This document shows, one piece after another, positions 27,072 through 36,726 of a stretch of DNA of 64,000 nt. The notes under the pieces are model-generated. The model saw only the letters and a program-made list of their open reading frames with translations, made no database searches and had not been told where the DNA came from. The stretch spans positions 2,480,001 to 2,544,000 of the forward strand of contig NZ_CP139421.1 in NCBI RefSeq assembly GCF_034119865.1. The letters are read 5' to 3'. Position 1 is the first letter of the stretch, and each line of letters begins with the position of its first letter. This DNA is from Algoriphagus sp. NG3 (GTDB lineage: Bacteria; Bacteroidota; Bacteroidia; Cytophagales; Cyclobacteriaceae). Made by a program: the position numbers and the translations under genes.

Positions 27072-30000
27072 TTAAAACTGGACGTTTACACCTAGGTTAT
27101 ACACACGCATCTGCGGATAAAAACCACCCCTTCCCGCCGGGGCTTCAGGGTCATAGTTTTTCATGTCACTCCAGGTAAGGAGGTTGTTTCCATTGACAAA
27201 TACCCGAAGACTACTCACACCAATTTTGCTCAGCAAGACCGGTTGAAAGCGATAGGCTACTTCCAAATTTTTCAGACGGATATAACTTGCATCCTGAAGC
27301 CAAAAATCTGAAGGTCTATAATTATGTTTTCCTGAGGTAGGTGAAAGCTCCACTCTAGGGTAGGTAATCGGTAATCCTTGCTCAAACCTTTCGGGCGTCC
27401 ATCTTTCTAAGTGACTAGTGGTAGCATTTCTCCAATCCGTATCGAATGCCCATGCGCCCATTTCTCCTATGTAAGTGGATACTTTGTCTGCTCCTTGGAA
27501 CAAAATGGAAAAATCAAACCCCTTATAGTCACCACCAAAAGAAAGTCCATAGATAACCTGGGGAAAATTGGAATACCCAATAGGCACCTCATCATTCTGA
27601 TCGATGATATTGTCACCGTTTTGATCTACGTACCTAATATCTCCCAGCTGAATCTCAGAGGTAAAGGCAGAGGTTGGAGCGCTCTCCAGCTCATCGACGG
27701 TATTATAGAATCCATCACTTACCAGTCCCCAATATTGACCTACAGGCTTACCTGTACGCTGGAGCCAGGGATGAGCTCTATTTGGTTCATCCATATATTC
27801 GATTTTGTTCCTAGCAAATGAATAGTTTGTTTTCACCCAGTAATTAAACTCTCCGATGTTATCATTGTAGTTTAACTCAAGTTCGAATCCATGATTTCGG
27901 ACTTTTCCGATATTTACCGGAGGAAGGTCAGCCTGAACCAGAGCAGGTATTGTCCCCAGGTACCAGAGTATGTTGTCTCTGTTTTCATTGAACACATCTA
28001 CATTAAACCTAAGCTGATCATTGAAGAAACCGGTTTCTATCCCTATGTTGACTTTTTTGGCGCGTTCCCAAGTCACATCCGGATTTCCCACACGCCCTTC
28101 CTTAGCACCAGCATACCACTGATAGTTTGAGCCATAGTTTCCGAAGTTATATCCTCCGCTGTTTGGGTAAAAAACAGAAGGCAAATACAAGAATCTGGCG
28201 CCGCCAATCTTGTCATTTCCTACTTCCCCATAGGATCCACGGATTTTGAGAAAAGACAGTACACCGTCCTTGGGCATAAAATCTTCCTGTGTCAGAATCC
28301 ATCCCAAGGAGAATGATGGGAAAAAACCGTAGCGCTTGCCTTCCGGAAAATTTTCTGAACCATTATATCCCATGTTCACTTCTGTAAGGTACTTTTCCTT
28401 GTAGTTATAGGTCACTCTTCCCACAAAGCCTTGGTAACCTCTAGGCACATTATATTCCTGTCCTGGAGCAGTGTATCTTTCCTGCATATAAAGCCCCATG
28501 GCTGTCAGATTGTGAACCCCAAATGTCCTGGCATAATCCACAGCACTTTCAAAATAAACCTTTCTGTTTCGCCCGAAACTTTCACCAAAGGAAAAAGGCG
28601 CATCCAGTCCTTCTCTGATAAAGACCGGTTCAGTTGGATCATTGGGATCCTTGACAATTCTATAAGTTTCGTTTTGCTTATTTCTCCGTACTGAATGCTG
28701 GTAGTAATTATCATAAGCCAGCATACCACGGACACTTAGTCCCTCAGTCACAAAATCCAACTTATGCTTTAAGGCAACATTTGAATTGATGGTACTATTG
28801 AAGTTTCTTTGGTAACCGTTATTCACAATTGCACTCAGTGGGTTTCCCGAGCTGGAAGGCAGTCCTTCCACACCTGATATCAATCTTCCGTCAAGTACGC
28901 CGGGATTCATGAGTGGATTGGAATTCAGAATTCTGAAAAATATCTCACCTGCCCCAAATCCCGGATAATTCGAATCTGCAAACTGGGCACCTACTTTCAC
29001 CGAAGCTGAAAAATTCTTATTGAAGTCTATATCAAAGTTAGACCGTAGATTGTATCTCTGATATTTTGGATTGGCTGAGTAGGCTGTTGCCAAATCATCT
29101 ACATCATAGGCACCATCCTGACCAAAATACCCCAAGGAGATGAAATAGCGCGTATTTTCGGCTCCTCCACTGATGTTGAAATTATGTTGCTGCTGAGCGG
29201 AATAATCTTTTAGGACCAGGTCAAACCAGTCCACATCAGGATGAAAGTAAGGATCATTGCCGTTCCTATATAGTTCAAGGGATTCTTCAGAGAAGTAAGG
29301 TGACTGCCCCGAATTGATACTGGCTTCATTATGCAAAGAAGCGTAATCGTAGCTGTTTAGCATTTGGGGCAAACTATTGGGACTTTGTACACCATAATTA
29401 GCCGTATAGCTAATAGTAGGTTTTCCTTTAGTCCCGGTTTTGGTGGTGATGAGTATCACACCGTTTGCCCCCCTAACCCCGAAAACTGCCGTTGCAGAGG
29501 CATCTTTTAAGATACTTAAGGTTTCGATCTCGTTCGGGTCGATTAAGTTCAAGCTCGAGCGCTGTACCCCATCCACCAAGATCAGCGGGTCAGATTCCGC
29601 ACCTGTATTTAGTGTTGCTATGCCCCGTATCTTGAGGCTGGACTGATCATATCCCGGCTCACCACTGGATTGCACAGCTATCAGTCCCGGCAATCTCCCT
29701 ACCAGTGAGTTACTGATATTTGAGACAGGTGACTGGATCAGTTCCTTGGTACCTACACTGGAAACAGCACCGGTCATCGTTGCCTTTTTTTGTTCCCCAT
29801 ATCCTACCACCACAAATTCATCCAGAGCTTGTGAATCGGTCACCATCGTGATATTCACTGTTGTCTGGTTGTTAATGGGAACTTCGGAAGAAACAAATCC
29901 TATAAACGTGAATACCAAGGTTGCTCCCTCAGCGGGTACCGAAATCGAATAGTTTCCATCAATGTCCGTCACAGTCCCCTGTCCTGTACCCTTAATGATA

Positions 30001-30161
30001 ATATTCACTCCGGGCAGGCTCATGCCGTCTTCTTGGGAGGTGACCTTTCCTTTAATCAATACCCTCCCACCGGTTTGAGCTTGAGCCACCCCCAAGGAGA
30101 AGAAAACCCAAAGAATAAGCGAGGGCAATCTCTTCCCTAACTTGTGTAAAGTTTGTTTCAT
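27072..30161 (-). CDS. SusC/RagA TonB-dependent transporter (first of the tandem pairs)
   Basis: The 1,029-residue protein has a signal peptide (GVAQAQT, about 29) and a CarboxypepD_reg-like domain (about 32-110, GKVTSQEDGMSLPGVNIIIK). The TonB-box/plug start is ALDEFVVVGYGEQKK, followed by plug motifs ILKDASATAVFGVRGANGV and a 22-strand-type barrel ending VYNLGVNVQF. No STN domain is present, which fits control by the adjacent hybrid two-component regulator rather than by FecR/ECF sigma. It is the first gene of the five- or six-gene operon. A pair of 13-bp direct repeats lies about 105-140 bases upstream of the ATG. Confidence 0.95.
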   Translation of the reverse strand: MKQTLHKLGKRLPSLILWVFFSLGVAQAQTGGRVLIKGKVTSQEDGMSLPGVNIIIKGTGQGTVTDIDGNYSISVPAEGATLVFTFIGFVSSEVPINNQTTVNITMVTDSQALDEFVVVGYGEQKKATMTGAVSSVGTKELIQSPVSNISNSLVGRLPGLIAVQSSGEPGYDQSSLKIRGIATLNTGAESDPLILVDGVQRSSLNLIDPNEIETLSILKDASATAVFGVRGANGVILITTKTGTKGKPTISYTANYGVQSPNSLPQMLNSYDYASLHNEASINSGQSPYFSEESLELYRNGNDPYFHPDVDWFDLVLKDYSAQQQHNFNISGGAENTRYFISLGYFGQDGAYDVDDLATAYSANPKYQRYNLRSNFDIDFNKNFSASVKVGAQFADSNYPGFGAGEIFFRILNSNPLMNPGVLDGRLISGVEGLPSSSGNPLSAIVNNGYQRNFNSTINSNVALKHKLDFVTEGLSVRGMLAYDNYYQHSVRRNKQNETYRIVKDPNDPTEPVFIREGLDAPFSFGESFGRNRKVYFESAVDYARTFGVHNLTAMGLYMQERYTAPGQEYNVPRGYQGFVGRVTYNYKEKYLTEVNMGYNGSENFPEGKRYGFFPSFSLGWILTQEDFMPKDGVLSFLKIRGSYGEVGNDKIGGARFLYLPSVFYPNSGGYNFGNYGSNYQWYAGAKEGRVGNPDVTWERAKKVNIGIETGFFNDQLRFNVDVFNENRDNILWYLGTIPALVQADLPPVNIGKVRNHGFELELNYNDNIGEFNYWVKTNYSFARNKIEYMDEPNRAHPWLQRTGKPVGQYWGLVSDGFYNTVDELESAPTSAFTSEIQLGDIRYVDQNGDNIIDQNDEVPIGYSNFPQVIYGLSFGGDYKGFDFSILFQGADKVSTYIGEMGAWAFDTDWRNATTSHLERWTPERFEQGLPITYPRVELSPTSGKHNYRPSDFWLQDASYIRLKNLEVAYRFQPVLLSKIGVSSLRVFVNGNNLLTWSDMKNYDPEAPAGRGGFYPQMRVYNLGVNVQF

Positions 30162-30264
30162 GAAATGATTATTTAGGCTTGTTGTAAATTTATTTAATCC
30201 CTTATCCTCCCAACAACTGAAGAATAATGAGCTCCAAATAAGTCACTTAAACAAACATTTGCAC

Positions 30265-30310
30265 GGGGCAAATTCATACAATGGGAGGGGTAAATTCATT
30301 TAGGGGTAAT
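30265..30310 (-). promoter_or_regulatory. direct-repeat operator candidate upstream of the PUL operon
   Basis: Two near-identical 13-mers, GGGGCAAATTCAT (30265-30277) and GGGGTAAATTCAT (30287-30299), are spaced 22 bases apart, about two helical turns. A half copy GGGGTAAT follows at 30303-30310. They lie in the 276-base gap between the regulator gene and the first SusC gene, about 105-150 bases upstream of the SusC start. AraC-type output domains of hybrid two-component systems commonly bind direct repeats in this position. The assignment to the neighbouring regulator is inference. Confidence 0.5.
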
Positions 30311-30437
30311 AAAAAAATAACCTTCAGGCAATAAAAAAGAGAGTTCTTAATTGTATTAGAAGATTCTTTTAAAAACGAAAGGCCAGTGAAAAGGATCAGT
30401 CTTCAAATCGGTTTATTGTCATTTAAAGTCCAGTAGG

Positions 30438-33400
30438 CTATCGGTCTATAAACCGGATCAAGTTGTAATTTTTTTCTTGAAAGGATCCCTTGTATTTTTT
30501 CTGAAAATCGGACGGGTTCATCAGGTACAGCAGTTGGAACTGCTTTCTAAAATACTTCAGATCATTGAACCCGGTGAAAAATGCTGCCTCGTTGACCTGC
30601 ATATCTGAGGTGATTAATAAAATCGCCACTTTTCTCAGCCTGATAAACCGAATCATCTCATTGATTGACTTTCCTGTCAGCTGTTTGATTTTCTTATATA
30701 ACATGGAATGGCTCATCCCCAATTGCTCAGTCAATGACTTAACCGTAAAAGATTCATCATTTAAATGCATCTCGACCAATTGCTCTAGATGCTCCAAAAA
30801 ATCTTTATCCTCTTCTGACAACTTGAAATCTGAAATCCTCTGGGTCACCCCGTCCATTAGGTGATCATGAAGTATTTTTTGCTGTTTCAAAATTCCTTTT
30901 ACCCGGGCAACAAGATAATCCTTATCAAAAGGCTTTGTGATGTAGTCATCGGCTCCCACTTCTATTCCCTTGAGTTTTATCTCCTCGGAATTTGTCCCGG
31001 TGAGTAAGATTACTGGTATGTGATGGTAGCTGGAACTGCTCTTAAGGAATTTACAGAACTCAACTCCCGTCTCTCCTTCCATGATCACATCTGAAATAAT
31101 CAAATCCGGCAACTGCCTCTTTAGAATCTGTCGTGCATCTTCTGCACTATCCGTTTCTACTACATTAAAACAATCGTTTAGAATACTGGATAAATAGTTT
31201 CGGATTTGCAGGTTGTCATCCACTATTAAAACAGTCTTCATCTGATCAACTAGTGGCTCAGCGATATTAGACGGCTCTTCCTTTTCTGCCTGTCCAGAGG
31301 AAAGCTCCTGTCCGCCCAATAATTCTTCAAGAAAGAATGAACGTTCATTAAAGTCCTCATGAATCAATAAATGCTGTAGATGCGCCCTCCCAGTCAATAA
31401 CCTCAGTTTGAATACTGTTCCTCCGTACTCTCTTGAAGATGCCGTCACCTGTCCTGAATGTAGCTGTATAAATTGCTTCACCAAATACAGCCCTATCCCA
31501 AACCCGTTCTTTTGGTTTTTATGGTTATTTTGGGATTGGTAGAACAGATCAAAAACCTTTTCTCTTTCATCCCTTGCTATTCCCGCCCCATTATCTTCTA
31601 TCGCAATACATACTTCGTTTATGACATCAGAATAAAGCCGTACCACAACTTCACCTTGGATTTCATTGGCAAATTTCAATGCATTTGAAATTAGGTTGAA
31701 GAGAGAAATTTCTATTTTCTGTCGATCAGCATAAATATGGCACTCCTCCAACTCTACATGCAGATGGTAGCTAATCTGCTGGGATTCGGCATGGTGGGAA
31801 AAACAAGAATATACTTCCTTTGCCAATGCTATCAGATCTATTTTAACAATTTTAAGTTCGCCTATTTCGCTTTCAGTTTTCCTAAAAAGAAGCAGTTGAT
31901 CTACCAGACTCAAAAGTCGTCTTGAGTTACGATAGACCACTTCTAGCTCTCCATTGCCCAATTCTCCACTTTTACCGTAGATCGCATCCTTTAGTGGGTT
32001 AATGATCATCGTGAGCGGAGAACGGAATTCATGGGAAATATTGGTAAAGAAATTCAGCTTTTTCTCATTCAATTCCTTCTCTTTCTGAGCCATATTTTTG
32101 GACAGCCAAATCTCATATTTCAACTTCGCCTGCTTACGCTGATGACTAACTAGGACGAAAACAGCAAGTGCGAGGAATAGCACATACGACAAATAGGCAA
32201 CCAGAGTCCTATACCATGGTGGCATAATAACTATGGGAAGTGAAGTGGCGGCCATATTCCATACACCATCTGAATTCGTGGATTTAATATGAAGGGTATA
32301 GGTTCCATCATTTAATTTGGAATAGTTGGCAACGCGAGAATCCCCTACATATTGCCATTCCCTATCCCAGCCTTCGAGATAATATGCATAAGAAATTTTG
32401 TCCGGCAATGAATATTCTATAGCGGCAAATTCAAATGTAAGCATGGATTTATCATAAGGGAGCTCCAACATACGCAACGAAAATGGAGTCAGACCTGTCT
32501 TTTCAATAGGCTCATTATTGATCTTAATGCCTGTGATCAGCAATTCAGGAAAAGAATTGGAAGTACTTACATTGTCAGGATCGAGAATATTGAATCCTCG
32601 GATGCCCCCAAAAAGCAATTCCCCGTCCGGTAATTTCAGGGCTGCGTTATAGTTGAACTGGTTACTCTGCAATCCATCAGAGTCATAGTAATTTGTAAAG
32701 GTTTTGGTGGGATAGTCAAATCTTGAAATCCCATTATAGGTACTTAGCCAGTACTGGTCGTCTTTGCCGCGCAGAATAGTAAGCACCGAGTTATTTGGCA
32801 GTCCCTGCTCCTCCAAAAGGGAACTGACTACGCCATGACTCGGATTGAATTCCATCAGACCTCCACCTTCCGTGCCCAGCAACATCCTATCATTGGAGGC
32901 AGAGATGATTGACCTGACTGGATAGCCTATTTCAAATACCTCATGCTCAAAATTATCCAGGTCTATTTTAATCAATCGTTCAAAAGTTCCTACCCAGATG
33001 TTGCCAAATAGATCTTCGGACATGGTGAGAATCCCATTGATATTTGCATCCACAAACTCAAATTCATCTTTTTGTGGATGAAATAGATAAAGCCCCTCTC
33101 CATCGGATGTAGCCGCCCAGACACGCTGATAGGAATCCCGGAACAAAACCCAGATGTTCTGCTGAACAGTATTCATCTCAGGCTGAAACAACGGATAATC
33201 CTTAAAAGTCTTAGTTTCATCATCAAACCTGCTTACGCCTCCCCCATACGTCCCTATCCAAACGCCTTTATCGGATTTGAGAATCGACGTCACAAAATTG
33301 TTAGGCAAGGAGTTGGGATCATCAGAATGGACATAATTTGTAAAAGTACCGGATGCTCTATTCCATAGGCTTAAACCTCCACCGTCGGTTCCGATCCAGA

Positions 33401-34517
33401 TCTGATCATTCACATATTCACAAAAGGAAAGCACAAAGTTGTTTACCAGACTGTTCTTTTCTTGGGTTTTCCTGATGGTTTTAAACTGGAGGTTTTCCTT
33501 TTCGACCACATTCACACCTCCCCTAAGGGTTCCCACCCACTTATCTCCTTTATTATCCTGGTAAAGTGCGTACACAGAATTGCTGGTAATAGACCTGTCA
33601 TCTGATCCTTCCTTCAGGTATGATGTCTTACTGGTTTGGTTGTCACATATAAAGACACCGCTCCCATCTGTGGCAGCCCATACTTCGTCATCCTCTTCGA
33701 CATACATCAATCCAGTCACTTTATGACCGGTATATTCCCGTGAGTAAAATTTATGTTTATTTGACCCAATTGAATACATCAAGAGCCCACTTTCCATGCC
33801 TATCCAAACCTGTCCATGTTTATCTGACACAATGCTGTTTGCGTTGTTGGTGACAGAGGTTATAAAATCCAGCTTTTTGGAATCCTTATCCAGTCGATAT
33901 AAACCATACCCCTGAATGAATACCAAAAGGCTTCCCTCTGCGTCGAAATCTATTCCCTGTGCGTGATAATTATATATCATTTTTCCATCTACCTCAAATG
34001 GAACTTGGGTAAAATAGCTTTGTTGATCATCCAACTTAAACAGGCCTTTGCCAGCTGAAGCCAAAAATAATTGACTTTGATTGCCTTTTATCTGGTTGAT
34101 ATTAAACGTGATTCTGACTTGCTTTCCCAGTTCCTGATCCAGAAGAAACCTGCTTTCGAATGCCCCTGAATTAAAATTATAAACACTAAGGCCCTTTTTA
34201 GTACCTACCCAAATCCCGTCTTCATTTTCATAAATGCTGACAATTCGGTTGTTGATAAGGGTAGTAGAATCATTAGGTTGGTTACGATAAATAAAAAATT
34301 CATACCCGTCATACCTGTTTAGACCATCGTAGGTTCCAACCCACATAAATCCTCTTTTATCCTGATAGATACTGGTGACCGCATTATTTGACAATCCTTT
34401 TTCAATTCCTATATACCTAACTTTAAAATCATCCGTTCTTCCCTTCTTTACATCATTGGCCAATACAGCAAATGAACATATCAGAAAGATAAAAGGTAAA
34501 AATCGTCGTGAAATCAT
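30438..34517 (-). CDS. hybrid two-component system regulator (sensor kinase, receiver and AraC domain in one chain)
   Basis: The protein of about 1,360 residues has a signal peptide (RRFLPFIFLICSFAVLA) and a periplasmic sensor of two seven-bladed propellers made of repeated Reg_prop motifs (GFMWVGTYDGLNRYDG, DQIWIGTDGGGLSLW). A Y_Y_Y domain ends at a membrane segment near residue 785. The kinase follows with FFTNISHEFRSPL (phospho-His near 830) and the ATP-binding DNGAGIARDE. The receiver (VLIVDDNLQIRNYL, phospho-Asp in ISDVIM near 1142) and a C-terminal AraC helix-turn-helix complete it. It should sense oligosaccharide in the periplasm and activate the SusC/SusD operon that begins 276 bases downstream. 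ATG at 34517 is preferred over 34550 because it puts the signal peptide at the N-terminus. Confidence 0.95.
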   Translation of the reverse strand: MISRRFLPFIFLICSFAVLANDVKKGRTDDFKVRYIGIEKGLSNNAVTSIYQDKRGFMWVGTYDGLNRYDGYEFFIYRNQPNDSTTLINNRIVSIYENEDGIWVGTKKGLSVYNFNSGAFESRFLLDQELGKQVRITFNINQIKGNQSQLFLASAGKGLFKLDDQQSYFTQVPFEVDGKMIYNYHAQGIDFDAEGSLLVFIQGYGLYRLDKDSKKLDFITSVTNNANSIVSDKHGQVWIGMESGLLMYSIGSNKHKFYSREYTGHKVTGLMYVEEDDEVWAATDGSGVFICDNQTSKTSYLKEGSDDRSITSNSVYALYQDNKGDKWVGTLRGGVNVVEKENLQFKTIRKTQEKNSLVNNFVLSFCEYVNDQIWIGTDGGGLSLWNRASGTFTNYVHSDDPNSLPNNFVTSILKSDKGVWIGTYGGGVSRFDDETKTFKDYPLFQPEMNTVQQNIWVLFRDSYQRVWAATSDGEGLYLFHPQKDEFEFVDANINGILTMSEDLFGNIWVGTFERLIKIDLDNFEHEVFEIGYPVRSIISASNDRMLLGTEGGGLMEFNPSHGVVSSLLEEQGLPNNSVLTILRGKDDQYWLSTYNGISRFDYPTKTFTNYYDSDGLQSNQFNYNAALKLPDGELLFGGIRGFNILDPDNVSTSNSFPELLITGIKINNEPIEKTGLTPFSLRMLELPYDKSMLTFEFAAIEYSLPDKISYAYYLEGWDREWQYVGDSRVANYSKLNDGTYTLHIKSTNSDGVWNMAATSLPIVIMPPWYRTLVAYLSYVLFLALAVFVLVSHQRKQAKLKYEIWLSKNMAQKEKELNEKKLNFFTNISHEFRSPLTMIINPLKDAIYGKSGELGNGELEVVYRNSRRLLSLVDQLLLFRKTESEIGELKIVKIDLIALAKEVYSCFSHHAESQQISYHLHVELEECHIYADRQKIEISLFNLISNALKFANEIQGEVVVRLYSDVINEVCIAIEDNGAGIARDEREKVFDLFYQSQNNHKNQKNGFGIGLYLVKQFIQLHSGQVTASSREYGGTVFKLRLLTGRAHLQHLLIHEDFNERSFFLEELLGGQELSSGQAEKEEPSNIAEPLVDQMKTVLIVDDNLQIRNYLSSILNDCFNVVETDSAEDARQILKRQLPDLIISDVIMEGETGVEFCKFLKSSSSYHHIPVILLTGTNSEEIKLKGIEVGADDYITKPFDKDYLVARVKGILKQQKILHDHLMDGVTQRISDFKLSEEDKDFLEHLEQLVEMHLNDESFTVKSLTEQLGMSHSMLYKKIKQLTGKSINEMIRFIRLRKVAILLITSDMQVNEAAFFTGFNDLKYFRKQFQLLYLMNPSDFQKKYKGSFQEKNYNLIRFIDR

Positions 34518-34809
34518 GAATTCTCCAAAGGTATTTACAGGATTTTCCAATTTGGCACAATCTTTCTAGAAATCAAATGAGAATTTGATAGGTATGCTAT
34601 TGGAGCAATTCATAAAGGAGCATTGCCGTTGAATCCTCTACAAACCCAAACCTGCCCTGATCCCAGGATTGGGCAAATCCTTCATAACCTTGTCTTGAAC
34701 TTTGTACCCTAGGACAAAGGAACATTTTTACCTTGGCACTGTAGCTCAGTTCGACCTCAGCTTTTTCTTAAAAATAAAGCGATGTCGGGAAGAAAAGAGC
34801 ACTTGTTCT

Positions 34810-34905
34810 GCCTAAGTCCCATAGGGACGGTGCATATTATTGCCAGCCGTTTCAACGGCTGGAACAATGATTACAATATGATCCGGGAAAGTACCTGCCC
34901 TTTAT
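34810..34905. repeat. three-hairpin dispersed repeat, copy A
   Basis: This copy has GTCCC-ATA-GGGAC (34816-34828), then the near-perfect palindrome CCAGCCGTTTCAACGGCTGG (34843-34862), then the degraded third element GGGAAAGTACCTGCCC. The same order and spacing occurs at 44203-44307 and 59206-59313. It lies in the 476-base gap between the hybrid regulator and a small lipoprotein gene. No gene is seen there. Confidence 0.7.
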
Positions 34906-34916
34906 CATGACTCAAG

Positions 34917-34953
34917 GCATTAAGAATTCCTCCAGAGGAAAATTTCTTAATGC
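34917..34953. terminator. long hairpin downstream of the small lipoprotein gene
   Basis: GCATTAAGAATTCCTC (34917-34932) pairs with GAGGAA (34935-34940) and, after a 3-base bulge, TTCTTAATGC (34944-34953), giving a 16-bp stem with a 2-base loop. It ends 40 bases from the stop of the minus-strand lipoprotein gene. It lacks a T-run on that strand, so termination is possible but not certain. Confidence 0.4.
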
Positions 34954-34993
34954 TTTTGGCCGGAATCAAGTGCTTCCTCTTTGAATAAAAACC

Positions 34994-35362
34994 CTACTCA
35001 AATACTTCAACAAGATGCAGACTATCCTCATATACTGGCACTACATATTCTGAGGAGCCTGGAGTAAGTACACCATTTGTATAATATCCAGCGGTATCCC
35101 TTACATCCTCTCTTCCCACAACTCCAAATACAAAAGATCCCTCTGAAAGTTTTGGCTTCCATTTATAGGTAATTTGCGTCGTGTCTTGAGGAAGTTCCAA
35201 AGTGAGGGAATCAGTGGACACCCCATTGCTTGAAGGAAGCACAAATAGTGTCCCCCCGCCAATTTCACTTGAGGCATGAATAGTCAGTGTTTTGGTTGTT
35301 CCTCTGTCCGAAATACACGATATGCATGATGCTATTAATACTACTGCCAGTGATTTTTTCAT
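34994..35362 (-). CDS. small lipoprotein of unknown function
   Basis: The 122-residue protein begins MKKSLAVVLIASCISC, a type II signal peptide with the lipid-anchored Cys near residue 16. A beta-rich domain of about 100 residues follows (TKTLTIHASSEIGGGTLFVL, QITYKWKPKLSEGSFVFGVV), ending YEDSLHLVEVFE. The single domain resembles an immunoglobulin-like or transthyretin-like sandwich in pattern only. No family was recognised. It lies alone on the minus strand between repeat copy A and the PorP gene, about 430 bases from the latter, so it probably has its own promoter. Confidence 0.65.
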   Translation of the reverse strand: MKKSLAVVLIASCISCISDRGTTKTLTIHASSEIGGGTLFVLPSSNGVSTDSLTLELPQDTTQITYKWKPKLSEGSFVFGVVGREDVRDTAGYYTNGVLTPGSSEYVVPVYEDSLHLVEVFE

Positions 35363-35792
35363 TATTCTTATTTAAAATACTTGATTAAATATTCTTTTTA
35401 CCCCTCGAAATACATCACGGGTTACAACTGTAACTCACCCCATTCATGGGCTCTGAAAATATATCAGGTTATTTTCCCTAACAGCATCAAGTCCTGCCAT
35501 AGCTTTAACAGCTTTTAATGTGTTGTCTGCCTTCAGTTTAATATTATCAACAAAAAATCACTTCTAGTTATTGATGGTTCTCCTGGTGTAGGACGATAAA
35601 CATTCGGATAGTTTGCCTCGACAAAAGCTACTACGACATCCCATAAATCGATATTCTCGATACACTTCATTATCGCAACAGGCTCTCCATGATACGGACC
35701 TGAAAAACAAAAACAGCTCAACGATGGGTAAAGCCCATCGCTCCGAAATGCCTAATACCCTTGGAGCAACACATCTGCTACAACAAAATGAC
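35363..35792. other. gap with a hairpin and a possible decayed reading frame
   Basis: The 430 bases between the small lipoprotein gene and the PorP gene contain a hairpin CGATGGG-TAAAG-CCCATCG (35722-35740). A minus-strand frame around 35570-35720 includes NIDLWDVVVAFVEANYPNVY and looks partly protein-like but matches nothing I know. No gene is called. Confidence 0.35.
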
Positions 35793-36725
35793 CTAATCAA
35801 AGCCTTCAAATTTGAAAGTGACGACAAGGCCGTGACTGTTACCCAAAATAGAATTGTTGAAACGTGCATTGTGCTGGTAGGTGAGCAATATATGGTTCAA
35901 GGCATACACACCAACAAGGAAGTTAAGTGAAGAAGTACTCCTATATCCTGCTCCAATTTCAACGATGTTTCGATAGCTTAATGAAATATTTGCATCCAGT
36001 TGCAGCGGGGCACCTGCTTCATATTTGATCAGGGCGCTTGGTTTAATCATCGTGTTTTCAGAGTAGTTCGGAAAAAAGCGGTATCCCAAATAACCATATA
36101 AGGGATTCGAGGCGACAACATTTTCTTCTAATTCAATTTGGCTTCCCAATAGGTTTGGTGCAGAGAAACCTACATAGAAATCCGCAGTATTATAGAGAAA
36201 CCCCACCCCTATGGTCGGTAACGTTGCACTGATATTCCGTGCAAATTCAGGATCATTATCTATGCCCAGTTCAAGCAAGTCCTCATTTAATTGTCTCATG
36301 CCAGCCGTCATTCCAAAGGAGAATACCTTGTTGTTATAAATTTGCCAATTGGGACGTCTCATGTAGGATTTGTTATTCTTCGCACCAAAGAAAATTTTAT
36401 ATGAATATGCTATATAAGCAATAGTATTGGTTGTAACACCGATTTTATCTCTGGAGATAGTTGCCCCAAGCCCCATTTTATCCTCAGCAATTGGCGTATT
36501 AAACGTGAGGGAGGAGTTTTTGGGACTACCTTCTATAGCATTAAAATAACCATAATTGCTAAGGGTGGCTTCTGCCCCATAGGTCATCCCCGCATAGGCA
36601 GGATTCACTACCAGCGGATTGTAGTTATATTCTGAGAAGAGGGGTGTTTGCTGACTTTCTGCCACAAACGGATAATGTGCAACTGCAAGTAGGAGAACAA
36701 AGAGCTTAAAATTTATTTTGTTCAT
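35793..36725 (-). CDS. PorP/SprF family T9SS-associated outer-membrane protein
   Basis: The 310-residue protein has a signal peptide (LFVLLLAVAHYPFVAESQQ) and begins TPLFSEYNYNPLVVNPAYAG, the hallmark opening of the PorP/SprF family. It continues as an outer-membrane beta-barrel with GLGATISRDKIG and GYLGYRFFP, ending LVVTFKFEGFD. In gliding bacteria SprF is needed for secretion or attachment of the type B cargo SprB, and such genes commonly sit directly after their cargo gene. Here the start codon is one base from the stop of the repeat adhesin gene, so the two are coupled and this is almost certainly the dedicated partner of that adhesin. Confidence 0.93.
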   Translation of the reverse strand: MNKINFKLFVLLLAVAHYPFVAESQQTPLFSEYNYNPLVVNPAYAGMTYGAEATLSNYGYFNAIEGSPKNSSLTFNTPIAEDKMGLGATISRDKIGVTTNTIAYIAYSYKIFFGAKNNKSYMRRPNWQIYNNKVFSFGMTAGMRQLNEDLLELGIDNDPEFARNISATLPTIGVGFLYNTADFYVGFSAPNLLGSQIELEENVVASNPLYGYLGYRFFPNYSENTMIKPSALIKYEAGAPLQLDANISLSYRNIVEIGAGYRSTSSLNFLVGVYALNHILLTYQHNARFNNSILGNSHGLVVTFKFEGFD

Positions 36726-36726
36726 C

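Noticed and set aside
35533..35869. Overlapping minus-strand frames between the small lipoprotein and PorP genes
   Set aside because: One runs into the PorP coding region in another frame. The other shows a short protein-like run but no start context or known domain.
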